Source of the DNA: Candidatus Methylospira mobilis
GTDB taxonomy: Bacteria > Pseudomonadota > Gammaproteobacteria > Methylococcales > Methylococcaceae
Direction: 5' to 3'
Length of the DNA stretch: 64,000 nt
NCBI RefSeq assembly: GCF_009498235.1
Contig: NZ_CP044205.1
Span: forward strand, 1,173,716-1,237,715
The translations under genes and the position numbers were made by a program. Shown piece after piece: positions 8,611 through 18,633 of this stretch. Each line of letters starts with the position of its first letter. Within the stretch, counting starts at the first letter, position 1. The notes below the pieces were generated by a model. It did no database searches. It saw only the letters and a program-made list of their open reading frames with translations, and was not told the origin of the DNA.

Positions 8611-9399
8611 GAAGGTGTCCTGAAGGAAACTAACGGGAGACGCGGGACTAAGGCTGAAACGCGATAATTTACAAGTGTGCCTGATATTTGCGATTACCGC
8701 CAGTTTTGTTTGTTGGCGGATATTCGGGCGCTTGTTTGGGTACCGGTTCAGCATATGTCCTGTATGTGTCGGACTACTTGCCTGCTCAGCAAACATGAGT
8801 ATTTGCATAAATCGTAATGCCGTCATTCAGGCAGAGACTGTCCCGGAGTTGATCCTGTGGGTGCATGAATCCGGCGTCATGGACGCAACTTCGTCAACCT
8901 GCGAGTGATTTAGCGTTGCCTTTTAGTGAAGGTTCACATCCGTGTGGTTGGATACCGGCATCCGCCACTATGACGTTCTTTTTGTAAGCTGCTCAAGCTT
9001 GAGTAAATACCCATGCCTACTCAAGCAGCTTGTCGCCACACGTAGTTGAAACCATACATGAAGATTTGACAGGCTCGCTCCAAGCCTCTATTGGAGCGGA
9101 GTCGGGCTCTGTTGGCGCTCCGGATAGCTGTGTTGCTATAAAATCGTTGTAACTGGCCTTTTTTTTGCTAATAAATTATTACGGACGACTACTCCGATTT
9201 CATTCAGCGCTTTTCTACTTTTTTTTATATATAATTCATATGGATGCGTTGGTATAGAGGCTGCTGTTCGAATGAGAAACGCGCTATATGCAGAGCCTGC
9301 GTGTAGGGATGTTGACAAATGGCTCAAAGTAAATAAGAATGGTTCGCGTTATTATTTGTGTGGCGTTACTTTAGTTTCTTGCGACCGAGGTTACTTAAT
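8611..9399. other. Intergenic stretch with two inverted repeats
   Basis: About 790 bases between the divergent dbpA and bfd starts. No gene is supported. The centre carries an imperfect hairpin at 8986-9031 and a short perfect one at 9076-9098. The last 60 bases must hold the bfd promoter, but no operator could be assigned. Confidence 0.5.
8986..9031. repeat. Imperfect inverted repeat
   Basis: TACTCAAGCAGCTT at 9018-9031 is complementary to AAGCTGCT plus TGAGTA at 8986-9005, with a six-base insertion in the left arm. A second short perfect repeat, CGCTCCAA and TTGGAGCG, lies at 9076-9098. Neither is followed by a T run, so they look like REP-type structures or attenuated terminators rather than strong terminators. 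Confidence 0.5.
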
Positions 9400-9615
9400 A
9401 TGTACATTTGTGTCTGCCAAGCCGTTACCGAGCGTCAAATTCAGCAGGCCGCCCAGGACGGGGCGCGCTCGCTAAGAGATTTATCCAGGGATCTGGGAAT
9501 TACGCGCGAATGCGGCCGCTGCGCCATTTGCGCGCGGCAGTGTTTGAAACAGGCCTTGGCTGATTGTCACTCTGCTGATGTAGCGTTATATGAAAACAAC
9601 AGTTTGGCGGCATGA
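9400..9615 (+). CDS. bfd: Bacterioferritin-associated ferredoxin (Bfd-like [2Fe-2S] protein)
   Basis: A 71-residue protein beginning MYICVCQAVTERQI, with four cysteines in the Bfd pattern: CVC near residues 4-6 and CGRCAIC near 38-44. Bfd proteins pass electrons to bacterioferritin to release stored iron. I chose the ATG at 9400 because it gives the canonical N terminus and has GAGG eight to ten bases upstream; an in-frame start at 9358 would add 14 unmatched residues. No bacterioferritin gene is adjacent. The gene stands alone upstream of uvrA. Confidence 0.85.
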   Translation: MYICVCQAVTERQIQQAAQDGARSLRDLSRDLGITRECGRCAICARQCLKQALADCHSADVALYENNSLAA

Positions 9616-9779
9616 GCTATTGCGATTTTGATTGTATTACTGTTTCAGTTGATAGATAAAGTGTTCGTTGAACGGCTCGGTAAAAGCGTAGAATAGAAAG
9701 AGATTTATATGCATGTTTATGGCGGTAACAGCCATTCGGCAGTGTATAACCTCAAGGCTTTGACGACGAAATCTGACAA

Positions 9780-12599
9780 ATGGACACTATACTGATCCGG
9801 GGCGCACGTACCCATAATCTCAAAAACATCGATCTGGATTTACCCCGCGACCGCTTGATTGTTATTACCGGCCTTTCCGGTTCGGGCAAATCGTCATTGG
9901 CGTTCGATACCATTTATGCCGAAGGCCAGCGCCGCTACGTCGAATCGCTGTCGGCATACGCGCGCCAGTTCCTGTCGGTGATGGAAAAGCCCGATGTCGA
10001 TCATATCGAGGGCTTGTCTCCTGCCATATCCATCGAGCAGAAATCGACTTCACACAATCCGCGCTCTACAGTCGGCACCATCACCGAAATCTATGATTAT
10101 CTGCGTTTGCTGTTTGCCCGCGCCGGCATACCGCATTGCCCGACCCACGGCATTTCGCTGGAAGCGCAAACCGTCAGCCAGATGGTTGATCATGTGCTTG
10201 GCCTGCCGGAAGACAGCCGCTGGATGCTGCTGGCCCCGGTCATCAGCGAACGCAAGGGAGAGCATGTGCAGACGCTGGAAGATTTGAAAAGCCAGGGTTT
10301 CATTCGCGCTCGCATCGACGGCGAAGTCTACGAGCTGGAGGAACCGCCCAAGCTGGATCTGCGCCGCAAACATACCATTGAGGTGGTTGTCGATCGTTTC
10401 AAGGTGCGGGCCGACCTGGGGCTGCGTCTGGCCGAGTCGTTCGAGACCGCGCTGAAGCTGGCCGGCGGCATTGCGCTGGTGGCGCCGATGGAGCCGGACG
10501 GGGGGCAGCCGCTGATTTATTCGAACCGCTATGCCTGCCCGCATTGCGGTTATTCGCTGAGCGAGCTGGAACCCCGTTTGTTTTCCTTCAATAACCCCAA
10601 AGGCGCTTGCAGCAGTTGCGACGGTCTGGGCGTGACCCTGTATTTCGATCCGGCCCTGCTGGTGCAGAATCCGCGTTTGAGTCTGGCCGACGGCGCGGTG
10701 CGCGGCTGGGACAAGCGCAACCCCTATTATTACCAGACTATCCAGTCGCTGGCCGAGCATTACGGTTTCGATCCAGAAGCGCCGTTTGCATCGTTGGCGG
10801 AAAGCGTCAAGCAAGTTATTTTCTACGGCAGTAATCGCGAGGAAGTCGCGTTTCATCATGTCAATGCGGCAGGTAAGCGGCAAACGCGTCTCCACGCCTT
10901 CGAAGGCATTATTTCGAATATGGAGCGCCGTTACCGCGAAACCGATTCCAGTCTGGTGCGCGAGGAGTTGTCGAAGTATCAGGCTTCCAAACCGTGCCCT
11001 GCCTGTGAAGGCACGCGCTTGAACCAGGGTGCGCGCCATGTGCGCGTCGCCGATCATGTGCTGCCGCAGATCACCGCGCTGCCGATACGCCGCTCGCTGG
11101 CGTTTTTCGAGACGCTGGCGCTGAGCGGACATCGCGGCGAAATCGCCGCCAGAATTGTGAAGGAAATACGCGCCCGCCTGCAGTTTTTGATCAACGTCGG
11201 GCTTGATTATCTGAGTCTGGATCGCAGCGCCGACACGCTGTCCGGAGGAGAGGCGCAGCGTATTCGCTTGGCCAGCCAGGTCGGAGCCGGACTGGTCGGC
11301 GTGATGTACGTGCTGGACGAGCCGTCCATCGGTCTGCATCAGCGCGACAACGAACGGCTGCTGAAAACGCTGATCCATCTGCGCGATATTGGCAATACCG
11401 TCATCGTGGTCGAGCATGACGAAGACGCGATACGCATGGCCGATCATGTCGTCGATATCGGGCCGGGCGCGGGAGCGCATGGCGGTCGTGTGATTGCGCA
11501 GGGTACGCCGGAGCAGATTCTGGCGCACCCGGACTCGTTGACCGGACAGTATTTATCGAAACGTCTGGTAATTCCGGTTCCGCCAAAGCGTCATTCATAC
11601 GACACCGAAAAATGTCTGCGTATCAAAGGCGCCGCCGGCCATAACCTCAAAAAAGTGGATGTCGCGTTTCCGGCAGGCCTGCTGACCTGCGTCACCGGCG
11701 TTTCCGGTTCGGGCAAATCGACGCTGGTTAACGATACGCTGTACCGGCTGGCCGCGCGCGAGCTGAACGGCGCGGGCGTCGCGCCGGCTGCTTTTGCGGA
11801 AGTGGACGGTTTGGCGCTGTTCGATAAGGTGGTGGATATCGATCAAAGTCCGATAGGCCGGACGCCGCGCTCCAATCCGGCGACTTACACCGGCTTGTTT
11901 ACTCCGATACGCGAATTGTTCGCGGCGACGCCGGAAGCGCGTTCGCGCGGTTATACGCCGGGGCGCTTCAGTTTCAACGTCAAGGGCGGGCGTTGCGAAG
12001 CCTGCGCCGGCGACGGCATGATCAAAGTCGAAATGCATTTTTTGCCGGACATTTTCGTGCACTGCGATGTCTGCAAGGGGCAGCGCTACAACCGCGAAAC
12101 CCTGGATGTGCGCTACAAGGGGAAAACCATCCATGAAGTGCTGGAAATGACGGTAGAGGAAGCCGCAGCGTTTTTCTCGGCGATTCCGGTCATTCACCGC
12201 AAGTTGCAGACTTTGATGGATGTCGGCCTGAGCTACATCACGCTGGGGCAAAACGCTGTCACGCTTTCCGGCGGTGAAGCGCAACGCGTCAAGCTTTCGC
12301 GCGAACTCTCCAAGCGCGATACCGGCAATACCCTGTATATACTGGACGAGCCGACCACCGGCCTGCATTTTCACGACATCAAGCAATTGCTGGTGGTGTT
12401 GCACCAGTTGCGCGACCATGGCAACACCGTGATCGTGATCGAACACAACCTGGACGTGATCAAGACCGCCGACTGGATTATCGACATGGGACCGGAAGGC
12501 GGCGACGGCGGTGGCCAGATCGTTGTCGAAGGCACACCGGAGCGGGTGGCCGCGCATGCTGCGTCTCATACCGGGCGTTTTTTGAAAAATGTGCTTTAA
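9780..12599 (+). CDS. uvrA: Excinuclease ABC subunit UvrA
   Basis: The damage-recognition ATPase of nucleotide excision repair, 939 residues as expected. Two ABC modules are visible: Walker [10 protein letters not shown] near 31-39 and GVSGSGKST near 640-648, signatures [13 protein letters not shown] and [12 protein letters not shown], and Walker B motifs [10 protein letters not shown] and [10 protein letters not shown]. Zinc-binding cysteines appear in CPHCGYSL with CSSC, and CEACAGDG with CDVC. The ATG at 9780 gives the standard [14 protein letters not shown] start, although no strong ribosome-binding site precedes it. No LexA box was recognised upstream. Confidence 0.97.
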   Translation: MDTILIRGARTHNLKNIDLDLPRDRLIVITGLSGSGKSSLAFDTIYAEGQRRYVESLSAYARQFLSVMEKPDVDHIEGLSPAISIEQKSTSHNPRSTVGTITEIYDYLRLLFARAGIPHCPTHGISLEAQTVSQMVDHVLGLPEDSRWMLLAPVISERKGEHVQTLEDLKSQGFIRARIDGEVYELEEPPKLDLRRKHTIEVVVDRFKVRADLGLRLAESFETALKLAGGIALVAPMEPDGGQPLIYSNRYACPHCGYSLSELEPRLFSFNNPKGACSSCDGLGVTLYFDPALLVQNPRLSLADGAVRGWDKRNPYYYQTIQSLAEHYGFDPEAPFASLAESVKQVIFYGSNREEVAFHHVNAAGKRQTRLHAFEGIISNMERRYRETDSSLVREELSKYQASKPCPACEGTRLNQGARHVRVADHVLPQITALPIRRSLAFFETLALSGHRGEIAARIVKEIRARLQFLINVGLDYLSLDRSADTLSGGEAQRIRLASQVGAGLVGVMYVLDEPSIGLHQRDNERLLKTLIHLRDIGNTVIVVEHDEDAIRMADHVVDIGPGAGAHGGRVIAQGTPEQILAHPDSLTGQYLSKRLVIPVPPKRHSYDTEKCLRIKGAAGHNLKKVDVAFPAGLLTCVTGVSGSGKSTLVNDTLYRLAARELNGAGVAPAAFAEVDGLALFDKVVDIDQSPIGRTPRSNPATYTGLFTPIRELFAATPEARSRGYTPGRFSFNVKGGRCEACAGDGMIKVEMHFLPDIFVHCDVCKGQRYNRETLDVRYKGKTIHEVLEMTVEEAAAFFSAIPVIHRKLQTLMDVGLSYITLGQNAVTLSGGEAQRVKLSRELSKRDTGNTLYILDEPTTGLHFHDIKQLLVVLHQLRDHGNTVIVIEHNLDVIKTADWIIDMGPEGGDGGGQIVVEGTPERVAAHAASHTGRFLKNVL

Positions 12600-12784
12600 T
12601 GCTCTGTTTGGGGCGGGAGTCGCTGGTTTTTCAAGCGTGCCGTCGAGCCGGGTAAACTTGGGAGGGACAGTCGGCATGGGCGCCGTTTCGCGCATCCTGG
12701 GGTAGCAATCACCACTCGTCTCGACAGCCTTACCTCAAGTACCAAACCCGGCAGCCTAATAGCTTCCTTTTTTTGTACGTTCGA

Positions 12785-13300
12785 TTATCGAACCATGCTG
12801 TTCCGCAAATCCTGTTCAATAGCGGTTATAGCGTCCGATATAATGTTTTTGAGAAAATCGACCATCACTGCGTGCGCTTTATCTTCCTCATTTCTCTCGA
12901 CCTGCAAGGCTATGGATGCGCCCGGGCAAGGTTTGTAATCGGGCGCATTATTGGGTACTGCATCAAGTTCTACTTCTACCGACCAGGATATCGTGGAGCG
13001 GCGGTCACCGGGAGCAGTCGTTACTTCTATCGTGCATAGATAGTTTTTGATCGGAAAAGGGTGTTCGAAGCGCAAATAGCGAAACCTTTTATTTTCATAA
13101 TCGATTTCATCAATGCGATCCCTCATTTTTCCGCCTTGCGCCAGTTCCAGCGTGCGCACCGCACCGACGCCTTCGCCTTCTACGGTACAGGTTTTAATCA
13201 CCGGAAACCAGCGCTCCAAGCCGCCGATGCTGCTGATTGCCTTCCAGGCTTTTTCGGCAGGCACATCAATCGTTTTCGTTACATTTATCGTTTTTATCAT
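12785..13300 (-). CDS. SRPBCC family protein (polyketide cyclase/dehydrase-like)
   Basis: A 171-residue START/Bet v 1-fold protein. The N terminus TKTIDVPAEKAWKAISSIGGLERWFPVI is typical of the SRPBCC superfamily, where a hydrophobic cavity binds small lipophilic ligands; the VEGEGVGAVRTLEL strand segment also fits. The ligand is unknown. It is convergent with uvrA and has no operon partner. The 185 bases between it and uvrA hold no gene. Confidence 0.8.
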   Translation of the reverse strand: MIKTINVTKTIDVPAEKAWKAISSIGGLERWFPVIKTCTVEGEGVGAVRTLELAQGGKMRDRIDEIDYENKRFRYLRFEHPFPIKNYLCTIEVTTAPGDRRSTISWSVEVELDAVPNNAPDYKPCPGASIALQVERNEEDKAHAVMVDFLKNIISDAITAIEQDLRNSMVR

Positions 13301-13540
13301 AAATCATTCTTCTCGCCGTCAGCTTGTCAAAACATGCTGCTTTTTTATCCTTTTGCCTGACGTGTTTGTGCTGGAATATCCGCTTCTCTCGTGGCTGGAA
13401 GGTGGCAGGGCCATATTTCCACGCCGCCCTTATTGCATGTATCATTATAACGTTGATTGTTTGAAGAAAAACCGGTTTGACCGGCTCATGCGCTATGGTG
13501 ACATAATAAGCGGAAAAATCGAGACGCCACGGGCTGTTGG

Positions 13541-14923
13541 ATGAAAAAAATTACCACCGAACTTAAAGAGCACTTTGTTGCCATGTATGAAGCCCTCAGG
13601 GACGAAATCGTATCCTGGGCGCAAATTGCCAGTGATGCCTGGCCTTTGTTGCTGCTGTTGGGCATGGGGTTGGGCCTGACGACCTGGTTTGCGAAACCTG
13701 CTCCGCCCGATCACGTATATTTTGCGGCCAGCGATCCCGGCGGAGAGTTTTACGCCATGGGCAAGGAGTATGTGGATTTTTTTCGCGAGCGCGGCGTCAC
13801 GTTGGAACTGGTTCCTTCTCATGGCGGAAAACAGAATTTCGATTTTCTGAAAAACAAACAGGATCTGGTACAGGCGGCGTTCGTGCAGAGCGGCATCGTT
13901 CCCGCGGACGAAACAGCCGGATTACTTTCGCTCGGCAGCATCAACTATCAGCCATTGTGGTTCTTTTACCGCGGTACGGATGATCAGGAGGCGGAGGAAA
14001 AAATCGGAAAATTTCTGAGCCGCAAAATTTCGATCGGACCCGAGGGAAGTTCGACGCGTATACAGGCATTACGCATTCTGGCCTTGAACGGCTTTCAGCC
14101 GACCCCGAACATGCTGGCGCTGTCTCATGACGAAGCAATCGCCGCGCTCAGGCGAGGGGACATAGATGGTATGTTTATTGTGCATGGTATTAACTCGCGG
14201 CGAATCCAGGAGTTGTTGCACGATACCAAACTACGGCTGGCCAGTTTTATACGCGCCCAGGCTTACGCCAGACAAATGGATTACATCAGCGTGCTCGAAG
14301 TGCCTATGGGCGGTTTCGATCTGGCGCGCAACTTCCCGCCGCGCGATACGCAATTGCTGACAACCACGGCCAGCCTGCTGGTTGATTCCGAACTGCATCC
14401 GGCGATCCAGATGCTGTTTCTGCAGGCAGCCACCGCCATCAATGGACGCGGCGATTATTTTGCCAGGATTAAGGAGTTCCCCGCCTATCGCGACGCGACG
14501 GTTCCTGAAAGTCCGGTCGCAATACGCTATCACAAATCCGGTCCGCCGTTCCTGATGCATTACCTTCCGTTCTGGATTGCGGAATTTATTGATCGTCTGG
14601 CGGTGCTGATCCTGCCGCTGGTTGCGTTTGCCTATCCCATTCTCAGTAAAATACCCGGCTACCGGCTTAACCGGTTGCGCGCCAGGCTGGCCAAAAGCTA
14701 TGGGGAGCTGAAATTTCTAGAGGCCGATATAGTAAACCACTATAAGAGCGAAGCGCACGAAGAATACCGGCAGCGCTTGGGTGACCTTGAGCTCAACGTG
14801 ATAGCCACGCGCATACCTTCGTCGCTCACCGAATATTATTTCGGCTTGCGCACGCATATCGATTATGTGCGTGATAAATTGATGCAAAGTCGAAAAGGGG
14901 TTTCAGAGGCCGCGGAGAGTTGA
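13541..14923 (+). CDS. Membrane-anchored TAXI-family solute-binding protein
   Basis: 460 residues. A transmembrane segment near 29-48 (WPLLLLLGMGLGLTTWFA) is followed by a TAXI-type periplasmic binding domain (DHVYFAASDPGGEFYAMGKE, then KISIGPEGSSTR near 170). A second hydrophobic segment near 350-370 (LAVLILPLVAFAYPIL) and a charged, coiled-coil-like C terminus follow. TAXI proteins normally feed TRAP transporters, but no TRAP permease gene is nearby and this one is anchored at both ends, so a sensing or scaffold role is possible. The ligand is unknown. Confidence 0.8.
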   Translation: MKKITTELKEHFVAMYEALRDEIVSWAQIASDAWPLLLLLGMGLGLTTWFAKPAPPDHVYFAASDPGGEFYAMGKEYVDFFRERGVTLELVPSHGGKQNFDFLKNKQDLVQAAFVQSGIVPADETAGLLSLGSINYQPLWFFYRGTDDQEAEEKIGKFLSRKISIGPEGSSTRIQALRILALNGFQPTPNMLALSHDEAIAALRRGDIDGMFIVHGINSRRIQELLHDTKLRLASFIRAQAYARQMDYISVLEVPMGGFDLARNFPPRDTQLLTTTASLLVDSELHPAIQMLFLQAATAINGRGDYFARIKEFPAYRDATVPESPVAIRYHKSGPPFLMHYLPFWIAEFIDRLAVLILPLVAFAYPILSKIPGYRLNRLRARLAKSYGELKFLEADIVNHYKSEAHEEYRQRLGDLELNVIATRIPSSLTEYYFGLRTHIDYVRDKLMQSRKGVSEAAES

Positions 14924-14937
14924 GCAGAGAGCTATTA

Positions 14938-16080
14938 CTATCTCATCCTGGCCTTGATGGCCTGCGCCAGTTCATGCACCGCCATGGCGTAATGGGTGCT
15001 GTGATTATAGCGGGTGATGACGTAGAAGTTGTCATGGCCGATTCTGTACTCGTCGCCGGAGTTGGTGCTTAAGCGCAATAATTTATAATTGTTTTGATCC
15101 GGCAATGTGTTGTCCGCAACTTGTATGCCGTTGTCGCGTAGCGTATCCAGGCTGTAGTGCGTATCGTAACCGGCTTCCAGCGCGCCGGCGTTGCTGTTTA
15201 CGGCGGTTGCCGGCGTTACGACGCGCCCGCCGCGCTGCCAGCCATGGCTGGAAAAGTAATTGGCAACGCTGCCTATCGCGTCGGCGGGCGACCAAAGATC
15301 TTTTTTACCGTCTCCATTCAGGTCCATGGCCCATTTCAGAAAACTGCCGGGCATGAATTGCCCCAGGCCCATCGCTCCGGCGTAAGAGCCGACCGGTTTG
15401 AGCGGGTCCATTTTTTCCTGTGTGGTCATCACGAAGAAATTTTCCAGCTCCTCGGCGAAGTAGGCGCCGCGTCTGGGGTAATCGAATGCCAGCGTCGTCA
15501 GCGCATCGACGATTCGATGGCTGCCGACATTTTTGCCGTAGCTGGTTTCAACGCCGATGATGCCGACGATATATTCGGGGGGAACGCCGTACTGTTCGCT
15601 GGCGCGGTGCAAGTCGTCGGCATGTTGACGCCAGAACTTTGTGCCGCCGGCGATGTGCTGTTCGTCCAGAAACTGTGAGCGGTAACGCGACCATGCGCCC
15701 GGTCTGGGTTTGGCGTTCGGGGATGATGGCGTTTCGCGCGCCAGGTAATCCAATGTCCATTGCTTGCGTTTTGCCTGGGATAAAACGCCGTACAGGTACT
15801 CCTTAGAATAGCCGTGATGCTCGCTCAGGCGTGCGATAAAGTCATCGACAGCGGAGTATCCTTGGAAATCGCCGCTTAATCTGGTCGCTCGATAACTTTT
15901 TTCGGGACGATCGCTATTGTTGGATGAATAGGGCGGAGCGGTGTCCTGTTCGGATATGGGCGGTTTGCTCAGGGTCTGCTGCTGAGCGGGGTGTTCCGTT
16001 TTCTGGCGGCCGGCGCAGGCAGGCAGGCTTAACGAGCCGGCTAATCCGAGGCAAATTACTATTTTATTATGGCGTTTCAT
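14938..16080 (-). CDS. mltB: Membrane-bound lytic murein transglycosylase B
   Basis: A periplasmic lipoprotein that cleaves peptidoglycan glycan strands (GH103). The N terminus MKRHNKIVICLGLAGSLSL with lipobox LPAC marks it for outer-membrane anchoring. The catalytic region shows VGIIGVETSYGKNVG with the general acid Glu, and GAMGLGQFMPGSFLKWA. A short Ser/Pro-rich linker separates the lipid anchor from the domain. The start at 16080 is chosen because it begins the signal peptide, and it overlaps the folP stop by 14 bases, so it is the third gene of the ribD-like, folP, mltB set. Confidence 0.9.
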   Translation of the reverse strand: MKRHNKIVICLGLAGSLSLPACAGRQKTEHPAQQQTLSKPPISEQDTAPPYSSNNSDRPEKSYRATRLSGDFQGYSAVDDFIARLSEHHGYSKEYLYGVLSQAKRKQWTLDYLARETPSSPNAKPRPGAWSRYRSQFLDEQHIAGGTKFWRQHADDLHRASEQYGVPPEYIVGIIGVETSYGKNVGSHRIVDALTTLAFDYPRRGAYFAEELENFFVMTTQEKMDPLKPVGSYAGAMGLGQFMPGSFLKWAMDLNGDGKKDLWSPADAIGSVANYFSSHGWQRGGRVVTPATAVNSNAGALEAGYDTHYSLDTLRDNGIQVADNTLPDQNNYKLLRLSTNSGDEYRIGHDNFYVITRYNHSTHYAMAVHELAQAIKARMR

Positions 16081-16915
16081 GTTTTCGCACCCCGATGGCA
16101 TACGCGACGATTGCTGCCTGTTTATTTTCGCGTACATCGTGTACGCGCAGAATTTTTACTCCGGCGTCGACGCCCAGTGCCGTGGTTGCAACGGTGGCAC
16201 CCAGCAGGTTTTGCGCCTCTGTTTCGTCACATAGCGCGCCCATGAAACGCTTACGGCTCGTGCCAAGCAGCACAGGGTAGCCTAACGCGACCAGCGTATC
16301 GAGATGAGCCAGCAGGTCCAGGTTGTCCTGACGGCGTTTGCCGAAGCCGATGCCGGGATCGAACAGGATGTTTTCCCTGGCGATCCCGGCCTGTAAGGCG
16401 CATTTTGCGCGCGCCGTCAAATAATCGCATACTTCCTGTACGACGTGCCGATAGTGCGGATTGTCCTGCATGGTTTCCGGCTGACCCTGCATATGCATCA
16501 GCACGATAGGGCAACGATGGCGGGCGGCTATGTTAAACATGGCGGGATCGTTGATGCCGGCGCTAATATCGTTAATGATATCGACGCCGGCCACCAGCGC
16601 CGCCTCGGCAACGTCCGCCAGAGTTGTGTCGATGCTAATCAGTATATCAGGCAGGGCCGCACGTAGCGCGGTGATGATCGGCAACGAGCGCGCAAGCTGT
16701 TCTCCTGCGTTAACGGGAAGCGCGCCGGGGCGTGTCGACTCTCCGCCGATATCGATAATATCGGCGCCTTCGGCAGCCATTCGTATTGCATGTTCGATGG
16801 CCTTTCCGCTATCCAGATAACGTCCGCCGTCCGAAAAACTGTCCGGCGTCGCGTTGAGGATACCCATAATCAGCGGTAGCTTGTTTTGATGCAGCTTGCC
16901 GATTCTGTTCATCAT
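16067..16915 (-). CDS. folP: Dihydropteroate synthase FolP
   Basis: Joins a pterin pyrophosphate to p-aminobenzoate in folate synthesis. 282 residues with all family signatures: MGILNATPDSFSDGG near 16-30, DIIDIGGESTRPGA near 52-65, SIDT, DISAG, and GTSRKRFMGAL near 222-232. The start ATGATG at 16915 overlaps the stop of the RibD-like gene as ATGA, which indicates translational coupling. The frame remains open far upstream to 17506, but that part is the antisense reading of the neighbour. Confidence 0.95.
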   Translation of the reverse strand: MMNRIGKLHQNKLPLIMGILNATPDSFSDGGRYLDSGKAIEHAIRMAAEGADIIDIGGESTRPGALPVNAGEQLARSLPIITALRAALPDILISIDTTLADVAEAALVAGVDIINDISAGINDPAMFNIAARHRCPIVLMHMQGQPETMQDNPHYRHVVQEVCDYLTARAKCALQAGIARENILFDPGIGFGKRRQDNLDLLAHLDTLVALGYPVLLGTSRKRFMGALCDETEAQNLLGATVATTALGVDAGVKILRVHDVRENKQAAIVAYAIGVRKHETP

Positions 16916-17766
16916 GTTTCCGGTAAGGATTGCTGGAATTGGGAAAACCATTGGCCGCAGTTTTCCGGAGATGTGGGGTCGTAATAAAGCGACACCAGTT
17001 TTAAATAACCGTTTTCGCCTAGCTCCGCTCCCGGGGTCAGGGTTTTGAAGGCGTCGCCTCCCAGCAACTGGTGCGTGATGCTGTGGAAGAACCGGCCGAT
17101 TTGTCTGTCTCTGAGCATGGTGTCCAGCATGTGCGGTCCGGCGATCAGATAGATGGATTTGTAACCGCGCCGTCCTAGGGCTTGTATCAAAGGCGCTCCG
17201 CCTACCAGTTTTCGCTGGCCGGTAAAGACGACTTCCACGCCCTGCTTTTGCCAGGCGTCCACTCTTTTGGGGTCGGCGTCGTCGACGGTGGCAATGTAGC
17301 ATTTTTGCCCGTGTTTTTCGATGGATTGCGGCATGGGAAAGTCGAGGCTGGCGCTGGCGATCACTATCGCGGGTTGCGGCGGCAAGCCGTTGGCAATGCG
17401 CCACTCGGCAAGATATCCGGCATCCTCGCGCAAGCCCACCTGGAGGATATTCCCCAGCTTGCCGTTTGCCAGTGCGCGCAGGTAGCCGCCATGAGTAATC
17501 AGGCAATCGGCTTGCGCGTGCAGTTCGAGAAAAAGACGGAAATCATTATGCGTGGTGAGCTGCGGCGGAAGATAGGTTTTACCGCTTTTGGCATCCTCAA
17601 GCGCAATTCTGCCGTCCAGACTGGACAGAAAATTGGCGTAGACAAAGGGCTTTCCCGTTGTGCCGAGCCTGTGCAGGTTCAGGTCAAGATAAAGCCTTTT
17701 TAGGCGGACCCTGCCGCCCGGAAAGGGATATAGCTGGAAAAGGTCGTTTGACAGGCGCTGCGACAC
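16912..17766 (-). CDS. RibD C-terminal-like (dihydrofolate reductase fold) pyrimidine/pterin reductase
   Basis: 284 residues matching the reductase domain of RibD, with no deaminase domain. Landmarks are FVYANFLSSLDGRIAL near 40-55, a family NADPH-binding region, and YLIAGPHMLDTML near 205-217. Stand-alone RibD_C proteins reduce diverse heterocycles. Coupling to folP suggests a pterin or pyrimidine substrate in C1-cofactor synthesis, but this is inference; a diverged riboflavin-pathway reductase is the alternative. It is the first gene of the set with folP and mltB. Confidence 0.8.
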   Translation of the reverse strand: MSQRLSNDLFQLYPFPGGRVRLKRLYLDLNLHRLGTTGKPFVYANFLSSLDGRIALEDAKSGKTYLPPQLTTHNDFRLFLELHAQADCLITHGGYLRALANGKLGNILQVGLREDAGYLAEWRIANGLPPQPAIVIASASLDFPMPQSIEKHGQKCYIATVDDADPKRVDAWQKQGVEVVFTGQRKLVGGAPLIQALGRRGYKSIYLIAGPHMLDTMLRDRQIGRFFHSITHQLLGGDAFKTLTPGAELGENGYLKLVSLYYDPTSPENCGQWFSQFQQSLPET

Positions 17767-17872
17767 GGATGAGGGCGGGAAATCGTGTTGTGACTTAAGG
17801 CCGTCATACCGGGGCGGGGGAGCCGCCGGTATCCGGAAGGGGCGTTACTCAGCAATCATCAAGGAAGTTCGG

Positions 17873-17895
17873 ATTCCGGCGTTCCATGCCGGAAT
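17873..17895. repeat. REP-like palindromic repeat
   Basis: ATTCCGGC and GCCGGAAT pair perfectly around a seven-base loop. Upstream, TACCGG and CCGGTA form a second stem near 17807-17832. This arrangement of short GC palindromes between genes is typical of dispersed REP-type elements. A similar but not identical patch lies near 47760-47890. Confidence 0.5.
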
Positions 17896-17906
17896 GACGA
17901 TCTATG

Positions 17907-18536
17907 TTACTGCTGTTGGTCGCTGGTTCCTGTCGTGTTGCTGCGCATATCTTCCATGTTGTGTCCGGCATGACCGCCCTGGCCTGCGCCGCCGCCGCTA
18001 TTGCCTGCGCCGCCGCCCGAACCGCCGGTAGCCGCACTCACGCCCTGCGATTGACGCATGCCGATGGCTCCGCCTGATGCCTTGGCGATGTTTTCCGCGC
18101 TCAGACCACCCAGCGCGATGGCGTTGTCGACGATATAGGTGGTAACGGAGGAAATATCCATGCGTTCGGCAATAGGACTGGTTACCACGGCTTTGATGGG
18201 ATCGCTGGAGACACCGCCTGCGGTTGGGTAGGCGGTCAGAACGATGGGGTAAGTCACATTGGCCGGAATTTTTACCGTGTATTTTCCACCGGTAAAGGTA
18301 GTGTTAAGTATGCCATTTCCCGTTTTGTCCTTTATTTCCAGACGTCCTTCCTGCACAGGACCGCGATGATCGGCAACGCTGCCGCTGATTTTCGCCTCGG
18401 TTTTTGCTACCGACGGGGTATTGCCGCCGCTTCCATCGTCGCAGCCGGTAATTGTAACGCTGCTTGAAAGTGCAATCGCAATCAGACCGAATTTTAAGAA
18501 ATTCATATGATTCGGTTTGTTACTGGGTTTGATCAT
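17907..18536 (-). CDS. Putative lipoprotein with carboxypeptidase-regulatory-like domain
   Basis: 209 residues. A signal peptide ends in the lipobox TITGC, followed by a Gly/Ser-rich linker and a small beta-sandwich region (AKISGSVADHRGPVQEGRLE to about residue 115) resembling carboxypeptidase-regulatory-like or Ig-like domains. The C terminus is very Gly-rich (GGSGGGAGNSGGGAGQGG) and ends with three Gln. The start may instead be the ATG at 18506, which begins directly at the signal peptide; the 18536 ATG has a better upstream GGGTG. Function unknown. Confidence 0.65.
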   Translation of the reverse strand: MIKPSNKPNHMNFLKFGLIAIALSSSVTITGCDDGSGGNTPSVAKTEAKISGSVADHRGPVQEGRLEIKDKTGNGILNTTFTGGKYTVKIPANVTYPIVLTAYPTAGGVSSDPIKAVVTSPIAERMDISSVTTYIVDNAIALGGLSAENIAKASGGAIGMRQSQGVSAATGGSGGGAGNSGGGAGQGGHAGHNMEDMRSNTTGTSDQQQ

Positions 18537-18633
18537 ATTGGTTCACCCTGATGAGCCGCTATTGAACTGTTTTCGCACATCCGCCGCCCGATTGTCCGGA
18601 GGCGAGGCGGGCGTCCATGCGCATTTTTCCGAG

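Noticed and set aside
10050-11528. Long minus-strand frame of 492 codons opposite uvrA
   Set aside because: It is the antisense reading of a strongly conserved gene, rich in Gln, His and Arg, with no recognisable motif. High-GC genes often leave such frames open.
11595-12695. Minus-strand frame of 366 codons opposite the 3' part of uvrA
   Set aside because: Same reason: shadow of uvrA with no family features.
16916-17506. N-terminal extension of folP
   Set aside because: The open frame upstream of 16915 is antisense-like reading across the RibD-like gene in another frame; FolP starts at the coupled ATG.
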